Assembly (NCBI RefSeq): GCF_014805685.1
Contig: NC_060896.1
Location: forward strand, 8,894,889 to 8,958,888
Direction of reading: 5' to 3'
Source: Silurus meridionalis
Lineage: Eukaryota; Chordata; Actinopteri; Siluriformes; Siluridae
Length of the DNA: 64,000 bases
The translations under genes were made by a program, and so were the position numbers. The notes below the pieces were generated by a model that worked only from the letters and a program-made list of their open reading frames with translations, was not told where the DNA came from and did not search any database. Positions 12,672 to 24,704 of the stretch are shown here, piece by piece (the first letter of the stretch is position 1; the number at the start of each line of letters is the position of its first letter).

Positions 12672-12994
12672 TGTATGGGGGGGTGAGGGGTATGTCCAAA
12701 GAGCAATTGATCCGCCATGAGATTTGTGGTGTACATTGATTTTTTTTTTTCCTCATTCAGCCCATAGCTTTTAAATGAGTAGAAATATTACTCTGCTGTT
12801 TTCTTTTTTTTTTACTTCCTCCCAAGCTCATGGAGAAAGTACTGATTGAGTTTAATGTGTAGGACTAAAAATAAACACATGCTGGAAGAGGATGTGGACA
12901 TAAAACTGCTCAAGCTAAAAATGTATGCCAGTTTTTTCATTCTATAATAATAATATTACATTTTGTGGCATATTTATAAAAATAAGAAGTTAAA

Positions 12995-12996
<2 letters not shown>

Positions 12997-13056
<60 letters not shown>
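12997..13056. repeat. (TG)n microsatellite
   Basis: About 30 TG dinucleotides followed by a short purine run (GAGAGAAAGAGAG). Confidence 0.97.
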
Positions 13057-13058
<2 letters not shown>

Positions 13059-13079
13059 AGAGAAAGAGAGAGAGAGAGC

Positions 13080-16000
13080 TGATGTGCCACCTGCCTGTAT
13101 TGACGGACAGTGCCAGCTCAGCAGTCTGATGGCTTAGTCACACACTGTCTGGATAATGAGAACAGTTGTGCTTAAAGTGCGAGTGTGTGTGTGCGCACGC
13201 ATACTTGAACTTATGCACGTGTGTTTTCAGGGTCTCTGCTAATCCTTCTCAGGCAGCCAATGAGAAACCATTACTGTTATCTGTCCACCCAGACACAACA
13301 AAAAAAGCTCAGATTTTCTCTTCTTATAAGACCATGACGATGACATCATCACAAAAATTGAGTTATGAGGTGATGATATCCTGTCTTGGCCAGAACAAGA
13401 AAGGAATAAAATATGACAGGGTGTGATGTTATAATAAAATAATCAGTGACCTTGTGGTGTGATGTGGTGTAACATCACACCATGCAAAGCTGATGGGTTT
13501 CTTGAAACAAGATGTCTTGAGGCATCTTATTCCTCTTGTAGAACATTTGGTATTGATTAAAGAATGAAGCATTTGTACTTTATATCCACATATACCTGCC
13601 TTTAATGCTGTATGTGTCTGTGAATCATGTTTCTACTGTCATTACAACCTATAAAAACAGACCTCTTCAGTCTTTTTTTTCCATTGTTGTTTATCTCTTT
13701 TTCTTGATAAGACCTAAGTCATGCAGCATGTTATAAACAAACCTCAAAGCCTTCTACACTGAAGACTTTCCCGTCTCTGAAAACATACACTCACAGCTAT
13801 AGCTCTGCGTAGCAAACTCGCTGGTTCTGTGCTGGAAGAAACGGAGACGGGGCTCACCCACACACGCCGGGGTTTACCCACCCACACACTCGACAGTTCA
13901 CGACACCTCTCTGTCTTGACGAAAAGACGGAGAGGAACACTTTACATTTCTCTTGCGATCTCATTGGCAAATCACAGAATGGTATTTAACACTTTTACAA
14001 AAATCTTTGATATTTAATCAACACTGAGCATAGGATAAAACTTACTCAAATGCTCTCATATATAATCCTGAAAGCTACTTTCTCTTATCTTCTTCTACCC
14101 CTCCTTTCTCTTTTTCCATTTCTGTCACATACACATACACACACACACAGATGTATGCACAACTCGTTTGTGACGTAACAGGTGCCTGGCACAGCTGAAA
14201 AGACTCTATAGGTCTGCTATACTGCAGCCTTTGTTCTACAGTACACAGCTGTTACAGAGGACATGCACACCCTCATTCGCACACACCTGACCCTTATTGA
14301 ACAGTTGCCATACCCTCTGACCTTATGGTTAAAAGTGATATAGTTCTCCGAACACAGTGGTCCAGGACGTCAAACCATGTGTTGCTAAATGTCAGGTAAA
14401 CAGATCTGTGTGTGATCTGCATCATTGCAATGTATGGATATATTGTGTGTATATACATGCACACAGTTTGTAATTGAATTGAATGGATTAATTCTGAAAA
14501 TTAATAACAACCCCCTCATTACCAAGCAGTGATGCAGTGGGGTGTGTGTGTGTGTGTATGTTTGTCATTGATTGCACGTCTCAGGCTGCTGTTAGGCAGC
14601 AGCACAATAAAGAGCCTCTGCAGGTTCATCACATTCCAGCACTGTGACGTAAATTGTGTGGTCATCAGTCTATTCAATCTATTTAGGCATTGCTGTATTG
14701 GCAGAGCACACACACACACAGAAACACATGATGGAGCAGTAGACCTCAACCTGCCATAGATGTCACAGTCATAGATGTTTTATTCTAATGAGTTTAATTG
14801 TCTCTGGACTTTCTTGTTTCTGGGTCAGTGATGCATCATAGTGAAATGAACTTGGGGGTTGGGGAAGTTAAAGAAAGCCACAGTAACCATACTGTACTTC
14901 CCCAGTGCAGATAAGTGTCTTCAAATGAAAATGTTACTCTAATGTTGTTGGTAAGTTATTTGTTTATTTATTTATTTTTCAGAAGGTTTAATATTAGCAA
15001 AGTATAATGCTTTGTGAACTTATTGTCCAGTATTGTCCAAGATGTAGAATGTGTAAAGTAATCCATTATATTTTCATGGTGTTTTGTCACTCGTTCAGTA
15101 CTCATAAAGGGTAGAAGAAAAGCCCTACCCCCAGAATCAACATATACGAAGTTTATATATAGGCAAAGTCTTTATATGTACAATTACATGAAGTGCAAAT
15201 ACTAGCAAGATAATGTATTGGAAACCTCTTGTTTATCGTTATCTCTGTTCCACTGGCCTTTGCTTATTTTGGAAATACGACCAGATATGCTGAGTACTAC
15301 AGTAAAGCAAGTGACTGAAGCGGAGGAAGTGGCTTGCTTTAGTTTTTTTTTGTTATGGCAATAGTTTTTTTAACACACCAGTAAAGGCCTGGTTGTGAAA
15401 GTGAGTGCGACCATTTATAGACAGCCCGTAATGTCTGTGGGACAAAAAAAATGCCTGAATCGTACATGCTCTGATTAGTCTATGGGCAAGACAGGACAGG
15501 TAGTAGCTTCTTATTCTATCCTGGCTGGCAATTTTATCCCCCCTTTAATCATAAATTATAAAAAAAAAAAAAAACATGTCTGGAATGCTGTTTCTTCTGT
15601 GCTTAAACACGCACTGGAGATATTTCCTTTTTATTTTTGTTTCCTCACTAAGGATTCTTATGTGTTTCACTAGGATGCCAAGTCTCCATAGAGTTGCAGG
15701 TCCTAGCATGTTCTGGTGTAAGGAGTGACGCAATGCTATGGAAGCAACTCGTGCTATGTGTCAAATCACAACTTGTTTACTTTATAGTGCACTGATTTTA
15801 GTGACTGACCATTTTGTAATCATTATAAATATGTAGTGGAGAATAGTGTGAACTAGTATGCTTGTGAGATCCCAAAGTGGACTGTGATATCTCAGAGGTG
15901 TATTAATGTTTAAGAGCCTGTGCTGTACTTTGCTCTTTGTGGGGAAAGTTCCATTATTTTGGTTACAAGCTTAAAGTTAGAGAAAGGTTTGGACAGCAAA

Positions 16001-16090
16001 AAGAAGTGAGCACTGACTGATTGATGTAAAGAAATGCTTTATTGATGTTGTTTTAAAGCAAAGTTCAGTGTTAAAGATTTGCCTCTACCA
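13080..16090. other. probable intronic sequence, no gene seen
   Basis: Only short CA/TG runs and unremarkable sequence. The small open frames at 13166, 13829 and 14529 show no motif and no splice support. Confidence 0.4.
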
Positions 16091-16099
16091 AAAAACTTT

Positions 16100-16240
16100 C
16101 TTTCTTTCGGCTTCTCCCATTAGGGGTCGCCACAGCGGATCATCCGTATCCGCATGTTCGATTTGGCACGTTTTATGCTGGATGCCCTTCCTAATGCAAC
16201 CCTCCCCATTTATCTGGGCTTGGGACCAGCACTTAGAGTC
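16100..16240 (+). mobile_element. 3' end of an RTE-like LINE
   Basis: Begins 'TTTCTTTCGGCTTCTCCCAT' and continues 'TAGGGGTCGCCACAGCGGAT'. This is the same 3' terminal sequence found (as its complement) at 40315-40362 after a reverse-transcriptase frame on the minus strand. Here only the tail is present, abutting the L2-type element tail to the right. Confidence 0.6.
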
Positions 16241-16980
16241 AAGTCAAGTCAAGTCAAGTTTATTTGTATAGCGCTTTTCACAACAGACATTGTCTCAAAG
16301 CAGCTTTACACAAATCAACAGTGATGGTGAATGGTGTGCATTTGTCCCTGATGAGCAAGCCGTGGCGACTGTGGCAAGGAAAAACTCCCTTAGATGTTAT
16401 GAGGAAGAAACCTTGAGAGGAACCAGACTCAAAAGGGGAACCCATCCTCATCTGGGTGACATCAAGAGTTTGATCATAAATCTTTCAACAATACAGAACA
16501 CTGGAGAGTGAGAACTAACATGATTACTGGAGTATAAGATTATAAGTAATGTTCTTTCTGCAGTCTTAAACAGTCTATATGGTTAGTAGCTCCGAGTTTT
16601 ATAAGCTCAGCATTTGTGATCACCACAGATCCAGCATCAGCTTCTCCATGCCAGAGCCTTTAAACACTCCAGGAGGTCCAATGTCAAAACTCCACACATG
16701 TAGCGGGATCCAAATGGCACTGGTACGTCTCTAGATGGTTCAGGATGTTTGTGAGTTCGGCATCTACTTCTTTAAAGGTCCGTAATCATCACGAGGTGGG
16801 AGGTGACTGGAGCTGGAGCAACCTCAGGATGCCTCGGGATGGGGAGAGAAAGAGAAGCAGTGGAGAGGAATTAGCGTAGCTGCTGTTCATGATATTAACA
16901 GCACAAGTTGATAATGTGCATGTGATCAGATGTTCTGGAGCACAAGGTTATGATGTGATGTGTGTTATGTGTAGGCTTTG

Positions 16981-17463
16981 CTAAAAGATACGTTTTAATC
17001 TACACTTAAATTGGGTGAGTGTGTCTGAGCCCCGAACACCGTCAGGAAGACTATTCCAGAGTTTAGGAGCTAAATGTGAAAATGCTCTACCACCTTTAGT
17101 GGACTTTGCTATTCTAGGAACTACTAGAAGCCCAGAGTTTTGAGATCTCAGGGGCGTGGCGGATTGTAGCGTGTTAAAAGACTGGATAGATACAGGAGCC
17201 AAACCATTTAGTGCTTTATAAGTGAGAAGTAATAGTTTGTAGTCTATTCGAAACTTAACAGGAAGCCAATGTAGGGACGATAAGATCGGGGTTATGTGAT
17301 CATATTTTTTTGACCTTGTAAGAACTCTGGCTGCTGCATTCTGGACTAACTGAAGCTTGTTTATTAATGAAGCAGGACATCCACCTAGTAACGCATTACA
17401 GTAGTCTATTCTGGAGGTCATAAACGCATGGACGAGCTTCTCTGCATCGGATATAGACAACAT
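16981..17463 (-). pseudogene. LINE ORF2 fragment: C-terminal domain
   Basis: 160 residues with 'SRIDYCNALLGG', 'LQLVQNAAARVLTR', 'ILSSLHWLPV..RI.YKLL' and 'AFSHLAPKLWNSLPD'. This is the conserved C-terminal region of L2/CR1-type ORF2 proteins, out of frame with the reverse transcriptase. The frame ends 'FKCRLKRIF', close to the normal end. Confidence 0.85.
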
Positions 17464-17602
17464 ATTTCTTAGCTTAGAAATATTTCTAAGGTGAAAGAAG
17501 GCTGTTTTGTAACCTGATTGATGTGATTTTTGAAAGACAAGTCGCTGTCTAAAATAACACCCAGGTCTTTTACCGTTGAACTAGTGGTTACAGAACATCC
17601 GT

Positions 17603-18588
17603 CTAAATGCAGGTTGAGATGCTGGAGCGTCTGTATACCAGTTTTGGGCCGATGAGCAAAATCTCAGTCTTATCAGAATTTAAAAGTAGAAAGTTATGGG
17701 TCATCCAATCTCTTAGTTCCTTAACACACTCAGTCATCCGGGTTAATTGAGCTGTATCGCCTGGTTTAGATGAAATATATAGCTGAGTATCATCAGCATA
17801 ACAATGGAAGCTAATTCCATGCCTTCTAATAATATTTCCTAACGGAAGCATGTATATTGTGAAGAGCAGGGGTCCTAGAACTGAACCTTGCGGCACGCCA
17901 TAATTTACTTGCATTAGCCTGGATAGCTCTCCATTCAAATCTACGAAATGGTAACGATCGGACAGGTAGGATTTAAACCAGCTTAATGCCTGTCCCTGAA
18001 TGCCGATGTAATTTTGTAAGCGATCTAGGAGGAGATCATGGTCTATAGTGTCGAATGCAGCACTAAGATCTAGTAAAACCAACAGCGAGATGAAGCCTTG
18101 GTCTGAAGCTAAAAACAGGTCATTAGTTATTTTAACTAGAGCAGTTTCTGTGCTATGATGGGGCCTAAAACCTGACTGAAATTCTTCAAAGATATTGTTC
18201 TCTTGCAGGTAGGAACATAACTGTGCAGCGACAATCTTTTCTAAAATCTTAGACATAAATGGGAGATTTGAAATTGGTCTGTAATTTGATAACGTGTTTG
18301 GATCCAGATTAGGTTTTTAATGAGGGGCTTAATAACTGCTAACTTGAGGGATTTAGGGACGTGACCTAAAGATAGTGAGGAGTTAATAATATTTAGAAGA
18401 GGCTCACCAGTTGTATATAACACTTCCTTCAGTAATTTAGTAGGAATTGGATCTAACTGACATGTTGTCGATTTAGCTTTGGCAATAACATTATACAGCT
18501 CTTCCTGTCCTATACATGTAAAACAGTGGAGTTGTGGAGTTGAAGGTAACACTGTCTCAGGAGATGCTGTAAGAGGTTGAACTGCCAC
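17603..18588 (-). pseudogene. LINE ORF2 fragment: reverse transcriptase
   Basis: Two overlapping frames (18588-18241 and 18256-17603) make up the finger and palm of a non-LTR reverse transcriptase. 'CQLDPIPTKLLKE' opens it, then '[14 protein letters not shown]', '[13 protein letters not shown]' (motif A with catalytic Asp), '[15 protein letters not shown]' (motif B) and '[11 protein letters not shown]' (motif C, YADD). The catalytic residues are kept, but a frameshift near 18.25 kb separates motif 0/1 from the rest. Confidence 0.9.
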
Positions 18589-18774
18589 AATTGTTTTTCT
18601 AATGTTATCTATTTTTCAGTGAAGAAAATCATAAAGTCCTCACTACTAAACTGTGATGGAACACAATTTTCAGAGCCCTGATTTGTAGTTAGTTTAGCTA
18701 CTGTACTGAAAAGGAACCTGGGATTGTTTTGTTGTTTTCTATAAGTTTGCTCAGGTGTTCAGCTCTAGCAGCTT

Positions 18775-19641
18775 TTAGCGCCGTCTGTAGCTGAGCATAC
18801 TGTCTTTATCTGTGATTCTAAATACCTCCAATTTAGTTTTCCTCCATTTTCTCTCCAGATTACGTGCTGTTCTCTTGAGGGCATGTGTATGACTATTATA
18901 CCAAGATGCAGGTGCTTGGTCTCTAACCTTTTTTAATCGGATAGGGGCAACGGTGTCTAATGTGCTAGTGAGGATAAGGTCTATGTTCTTAGTTATCTCA
19001 TCAAGATTAATAGTAGTTATGGGTTTAGTGAGAAATTGAGATAAATCAGGCAGGTTATTTACGAATCTGTCCTTAGTGGTTGGAACAATAGTCCTACCAG
19101 GTCGATAACGTGGTGCAACACGGCTAATCTGCTCTACCGGTAGTGTGTACAGTATGAGGTAATGGTCTGTGATGTCATCACTCTGAGGTAAAATATCTAT
19201 ATCAGTGACGTCTGCTCCGTGTGATATTATTAAGTCTAGTGTGTGGTTAAAGCGATGAGTTGGTCTGGTGACGTTTTGTTTAACCCCAAAAGAGTTTAAT
19301 AAGTCAACAAATGATAATCCTAGAGCATCGTTTACATCATCTACATGAATATTAAAGTCTCCTACAAGCAGCACTTTATCAAAATTGATCAAGAGATCTG
19401 ATAGAAAACAAGCAAACTCTTGAAGAAAATCAGCGTAGGGTCCTGGGGGTCTGTACACGGTGACCAGAGCGAGTTTACTATGTATGTCCGAAAGTACAAC
19501 TTTAAGAACGAGCACTTCAAATGATTTAAAGCTGAATCCTAACATCTGACTAACATTAAGAGAAGCAGTATAAATGGTTCCTACACCCCCCCCACGACCA
19601 GTCTGACGGGGCTCATGCTTATAAACAGAGTGCTCTACCAA
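18775..19641 (-). pseudogene. LINE ORF2 fragment: AP endonuclease domain
   Basis: The 288-residue frame carries the later half of an APE-type endonuclease. 'TVYRPPGPYADF' and 'LLVGDFNIHVDD' (the Asp/Asn catalytic block) come first, then 'RPTHRFNHTLDLIISHG', then 'DITDHYLILYTL' with the conserved D..DH. In intact elements this domain nicks the target DNA for target-primed reverse transcription. The N-terminal part with the first Asn and Glu is missing, and the frame breaks before the reverse transcriptase. It is therefore a fragment of the LINE at 16238-19650. Confidence 0.85.
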
Positions 19642-19965
19642 AATCAGCCTTTATTCTGAAACCTGGATTGATATTGGCATGTTTGTGCTTGTTTTATGAT
19701 TTTTTAGGCTACGGTGTATGCGAGTGTGTGGGTTGGGAATTAGGGTGGCAGTATTTCATTTTAAGACTTTATTTAAAGCAAGGAAGCAAGCAACCACTTG
19801 GGATGCACTGTTTCAAATCATCAGTGGTAAGGAGACTGAGATTCGAACCAGATGCAAAGTCACTGCTCCAGACTTGACATAACAGCATGTACTGAAGGAT
19901 TTTATTCCGCATATACCACAAATTTCGATTGCTACTCATTTTTTTTTTTTCATGTCTGTCTGACC

Positions 19966-20350
19966 ATCAATACACTATAGCGGCAAAGGTTTTTAGCCCC
20001 TGACCATAAGATTTAACTTTTCAATATCCTATTCCACATTTAATCCCCACTTGCTGTTATGATAACATTCGTCCCTCCGGTGAAGATGTCCCTCTGGAGT
20101 GTGTTATTGAGATTTGTGCTCATTCAGCAACAAGGGTGTTTGTAAAGTCAGGCACTGATGTAGGGTGAAGAGGTCTGGGGTGCAGTCAGCGTTTCAATTT
20201 GTCCCAAAGGTGTTTACTAGGCTTAAGGTCAGAGCTCTATTGCAGGCCACTTAAGATCTTCTGCTCCAACCCATGTAAACCAAATATTCATGGAGCTGGC
20301 TTTGTGTACTGGGGCATTGCCATGCTGGAACAGGTTAGAATCTCCAGGTT
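19966..20350 (-). mobile_element. Tc1-like relic, family A
   Basis: Starts at a decayed terminal motif 'ACACTATAGCGGCAAAGG'. It reads on the minus strand through the Tc1 catalytic C-terminal block, with 'QHGNAPVHKASSMNIWF' clearly visible near 20280-20340. It is the inverted partner of the copy at 20.88 kb. Confidence 0.7.
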
Positions 20351-20351
20351 C

Positions 20352-20876
20352 AAGCAATTTTTGGAAAGGATTTATTAAAATGTGATGGTTTACTGATATG
20401 ATTCTGGCACACAGGACAGAATATGTATTTGGAAACCACAGCGTACTGTTTGTCATGTGTTTGACAAATAGCATAAATCATTATCTTATAAAAAGTCACC
20501 TGTTTTTCTTTTCCCAGAACAGTAAGCTTGTTCCGTTTCCAGCATGAAAAGCACAATTTCCAGGCAAATCATTGCATGTATAAAGATGCTACAATAGCTT
20601 TGAGGAAGTATGCACACAGACATGGTGCCTTTGCTAAACAGAAACAAACACATTATTTTGCAATAGGCTCAAGTTTCTTAAATGCTTTGTACATTTGCTT
20701 CCTCTAATGCAGCACACTTACTTCCACTAACAAGATTATTATTATTATTATGTCCCTTGACTTCTACATCAACAAATCTTTAAAAAAAGAAAATGATGAA
20801 CATGGGATGTATAATGTTATCTCATGTAACTGATCTCTCGCGCTGGATATCAGCAAATACTGATTTGAAAGTTATG
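20352..20876. other. spacer between two Tc1 relics
   Basis: No gene or clear repeat. A short (TTA)n run lies at 20736-20750. Open frames here are chance length. Confidence 0.4.
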
Positions 20877-21276
20877 CTATATAGACAAAAGTATTTCGAC
20901 ACCTGACTTTTCCAACCATATGTGGTTCTTGCATTAACATTACATTTTCCCTTCACCTAAACTAACAGACCCAAACCTGTTCCAGCATGACAATGCTTAG
21001 TGAGATCTATAAAGATTTGGTTTACATGGGTGGGAGTGCTTCACCCTGAACCCTTCTGAATACCTTTGGGATGATTTGGAATGCTGACTGCACCCCAGGC
21101 CTCCTTTACCTACATCATTGCCTGACTTTACTAATGAGCTCGTGGCGGATGGAGCACAAATCTTTACAAGAGGTTATTATAACAGCGAACAGGGACTAAA
21201 TGTAAAATGGGATGTTCAGCAAGCACATATGAATATCATGGTTGTTTAACCTTAAAATTATGCCTAGATAGTGTAT
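20877..21276 (+). mobile_element. Tc1-like relic, family A
   Basis: Left end 'CTATATAGACAAAAGTATTT' and right end 'GCCTAGATAGTGTA' mark nearly the full internally deleted element. The interior has 'CAGCATGACAATGC' (His-Asp-Asn-Ala block) and the C-terminal transposase wording in decayed form. Orientation is opposite to the copy 530 bases upstream. Confidence 0.7.
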
Positions 21277-21715
21277 GTGAAACATGGTATGATGTGCATG
21301 TTCCATGCAAGATCTGCGTTTTCAAACGCGCACATTCACAGCATTAAATAATAAATAAATTCTGGTGCCAGGTTAGGATTTAAAGCCAATACGCATACTT
21401 GGTAATAAATAAGTACCTCCTTTTAGATTTTTTGCAAACACAAAGCAGCCACGTGTTGTTCTGGTGCACACAAACCAATGAGCCTTGAATTTGACCTTGT
21501 TTTTTAAGGAGATCAGGTGGTTTGGATTTTACCAGCAGGCACATCAATGTGGACTCCAAGGAATACAGAAAACACATACAGTGGTAATTTGTGAATGTGG
21601 GCAATTCACATTCATGAATTCACATGTCGGAATGGTGGTTTTAGAGTAACAGAGCAGACATGGCTTTTTTCTGCATTTAAAACTGCATTGTTTTATGACA
21701 GCATGTTGGTTCTGG

Positions 21716-21840
21716 GACGGACAGACAGACAGACAGACAGAACTTTGTCATTGCATTGTACAGTTACACAGCAACGAAATGCAGTTTGATGTCTACCAGA
21801 AGTGCAAAAAGTTGCAACGTGCAAAGAGTGCAGGTAGGAT
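21716..21840 (-). repeat. LINE 3'-end-like fragment with (ACAG)n
   Basis: A (GACA)n tail is followed by 'ACTTTGTCATTGCATTGTAC' and 'ACAGCAACGAAATGCAG'. Its complement matches the 3' end seen on the + strand near 47925-48020 ('GCAATGACAATAAAGTT'). This is typical of the 3' ends of teleost non-LTR elements, and no coding part is present. Confidence 0.45.
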
Positions 21841-22194
21841 AGAACAGGCAGTCAAGTTCAACTGATTTTAAGTAGTGTTTGAAATTTACTTCACAGTGTC
21901 AAGCTTACCTGCTTCAAATGCTTATTTATATATATAGAATCATTCTTTTTTTTTTTTTTTTTTTTTTACAATTATGAAACATTGTAACCCTTTTGTCTGA
22001 AGATGAATTAAGTGCATGCTTGATTTGGTAGAATGTTTTTGGAAGTCTTTCTGGACAGTTAGGACTTTATATAAAAAAAAAAAAATGAGTAAAGTTTTTT
22101 TTTTTCTTTTTAACTCTCTATTTGCACACAGTGTTAGTATTTTTAGAGAAAAAAAACTTTTTTTATTACAGTAAACTGTGCACAGGCCTGTTAA

Positions 22195-22480
22195 ATGCAG
22201 TTATATACAGATCCTGGGTGGTGCAACAGAAAAGTTTTCATCCTGTCATCAGGAGATACTGTGGTCAGATCCCAAAGAAGCCACAGACCTTTGTGGAAAA
22301 CGCAAAATTGCCCATACTGTATGAATGGGAAGGATGACATTCTGTCCCCTGTCAATCACAGCAACACTCTTTGTCAGCACCTATGGGCTCATGTTTGTGG
22401 AACGAGGCAGATCCTCCTAAACTTCCCTGGAGTTAGCAGGCTGAGGCTGGCTTCATGTGCTAAACTAGACCTTCCCATTG
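22195..22480 (+). repeat. tRNA-derived SINE-like repeat
   Basis: The order 'CCTGGGTGGTGCAACAGAAA', 'CATCAGGAGATACTGTGGTC' and 'AGATCCC' resembles A-box and B-box regions of a diverged tRNA-related SINE. A body follows that ends near 22480. It will not fold as a functional tRNA. Confidence 0.45.
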
Positions 22481-22499
22481 GATGATGATGTTTGTGGTA

Positions 22500-24070
22500 C
22501 TAGAGAGCAGTTAATTGACAGTTGAAAGTTGTAGTCCATAACACATAGGCTAGACTTTTTTTTCATGCTGAAACGTTGTGAACATAAAAAGTTGTGTCAC
22601 GAAGACATTCACACAAGCAGCATCTGTTCAAAGCACCAGCAGATGGAATCACGGAAGTACATGTTGGGGGGGGGGAAGCTTTGCATACGTCTACCTGCTT
22701 TTATAGATTTTCATCATTACAGGCACGTGAAGGAAGGCATTTGACAGCAGGGGCCATGAAATGGGTCAGGACACTTGTTACAAAGTTAACACCTGTTATA
22801 ACGATGGCAAACGCATGGTCCAATTAGCATTTTTGAATTAGCATTTGAATGTGGTGCCATGTTGTAGTGCTTGAGCCATCATTCTCTCTCTCTCTCGTTC
22901 TCTCTCTCACACACTCACATTTTCTCATACACCTTTTGTACACGAATTTCTTACTTACTGTTTTATTGTCACCACCAATGGAGACGCAGGACATTTTTGC
23001 TTATTAGATGAAACTGATGATTAGAATAAGTAAATATATACTTTTTTATATTTTACAGAGAACTGTTTGCATTTGGGCTCCTATAAGAATGATTCTTCAA
23101 AAAGCGAGCGTAAGTGGAGCAGTGTTTGAAAGAAAAGGATAATATGGAGTAGGGATTACAGTCAGGGCAGGACTGTGGGGGGGCTGAGGGGAGAGGGTGC
23201 ATTTGTAGGGGGTGGGGGGGATGGGCAAGGTTCTGGTTGTGAAGCTTGAGTTTGGAATTAATACTATCGGTCTGTTGATAGATAAAATAAAATTTAGTAT
23301 GAAGAAGAACCCGGTGGCCACTTTTAGAATGACAACAGAGCGATTGCCGCATGCAGTCAGTTAAAGGGGTTTTGAAGGAGAGTGACTGAGAAAATTTGGC
23401 CTCCTGCCGAGTCTAAAGCATGCTCAACAAGAAAGGCAGAGGGTCAGATGGTGTAATAGACTGCCAGCTGCTCCCTTCCTCCCCTCATTGCACTGTCTCT
23501 TTCTGTCCCACTGAGAACCTCGGAGCAGTTGGACAAAGACATTGCCGTCTCCACTATGTCTGACTCTTTCATTTTTAATCCTCGCTGCTGAAACGGATCA
23601 TGGCTGCTTTCCCACTCTTGACCCTTTCAGGGGATTTTGTACGTCTGCGTTCAGTTTTGGGGAGCTACCAGTTTTTCGTGTGCTCATTACCAATAGTATA
23701 TGGTAATCGAGGAAGCTGCAAACCGATGAATGGGCTTCTGTTTGACGTCTCTGGTTTGGCTGTTGATCTTGTCATAAAATCCAAATGTGTGATGATAAAA
23801 CTTAATTCACTGGCATCACACTGTAGCTAACATGCACACTGCTGGCATAATGCATATCTGATAACCAGGTGTAATTAGGACACTTCTAATCAGATGTTAT
23901 GTATCATTCATGTTAGACATGGGAGTTATAAGGAGAGGTTTTGACCTACGGTAAATCTCCCCTATTCATTTGTATTATTCTGTTAAAACTTTACTTGTCT
24001 GGAAAAAACTGCAATTACTTGGGCTGACTTTCTTCATATGCCAAAAAGCACTTGTTTTTCTATGTTCCAG
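22500..24070. other. probable intronic sequence, no gene seen
   Basis: Contains a G-rich run (GGGGGGTGGGG-type, 23170-23220) and short CT runs near 22885. No exon-like frame is supported. Confidence 0.4.
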
Positions 24071-24077
24071 AAATATA

Positions 24078-24640
24078 CACAGTATGGACACTTGTTTATT
24101 GACACCTTATTATTCAAATGTGCTTTTTGAGAATTCCCAATCAACAGTTAACCCCTATTTGCTTTTATAAACTCCACTCTTCTGGGAAGATGTTCCACTG
24201 GATTTTGGAGTGTGGTTTTGGAGATTTGTGCTCATTCAGTCACAAGGGTTCCTGGGGTGTTCCAATTCACTCCAAAGGTGTTCAACAAGGTTGAGGTCAA
24301 CGCTCTTTGGGAGTCCACTGAAGATCTTCCACTTCAGTCTATGTAAACCATATATACATGGAGCTGGCTTTTGTGCAGAGGGGAATTGTCATGCTGGAAC
24401 AGTTTTGGGTCTCCTAGTCAGTGCTTAAATTGAGGGGGGTCTGGGACCCCCTGATCTTATGGGGGTCCCCAGTTGTTGCATATATTTTTTACTAAAATAA
24501 TTTTGGGGAAAAAAATTATTTCAGTAAAAAATAAATGCAACAACTGGGGACCCCCCCATAAGACTTGAATTCATTTGAGCACTGCACCTAGTTCTGAAGT
24601 ACTGAAGGAAAATGAAATGCTACTACATTTGAAGAGCTTA
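24078..24640 (-). mobile_element. Tc1-like relic, family A, interrupted by a MITE
   Basis: Minus-strand Tc1 C-terminal wording runs from about 24080 to 24418. It resumes at 24593 ('TCTGAAGTACTGAAGGAAAA'), so the sequence on both sides belongs to one element split by the 166-base insertion at 24419-24584. Confidence 0.7.
24419..24584. mobile_element. hAT-type MITE with foldback arms
   Basis: Termini CAGTGCTTAAATT and (complement of the right end) CAGTGCTCAAATG form inverted repeats. Inside them, arms of about 48 bases (24456-24503 against 24516-24563) pair around a short A/T loop. Flanking octamers CTCCTAGT (24411-24418) and CACCTAGT (24585-24592) match at 7 of 8 positions, the expected hAT target-site duplication. 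There is no coding capacity. Confidence 0.8.
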
Positions 24641-24704
24641 TAAAATGTGTGCCTCCAACTTTGTGGTAACATTTTAGGGAGGAGCTACAAATGGCGGGAA
24701 AAGT

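Larger units (their letters stand above)
16238..19650 (-). mobile_element. 5'-truncated L2/CR1-type LINE
   Basis: A single non-LTR retrotransposon read right to left. Its 3' end has a (GTCAA)n-type tail, complement visible at 16238-16260, next to 'TTTATTTGTATAGCGCTTTT'. An internal 3' UTR follows to about 16980. The endonuclease domain is at 19641-18775 and the reverse transcriptase at 18588-16981. Frame breaks near 18.7, 18.25 and 17.5 kb split the ORF2 product into four pieces, and no ORF1 or endonuclease start is present. It is therefore 5' truncated and dead. The L2/CR1 clade call rests on reverse-transcriptase wording and tail type. Confidence 0.88.

Noticed and set aside
23053..23352. 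Overlapping Pro/His-rich minus-strand frames
   Set aside because: G-rich tract on the + strand gives Pro-rich antisense frames. No motif or splice support.
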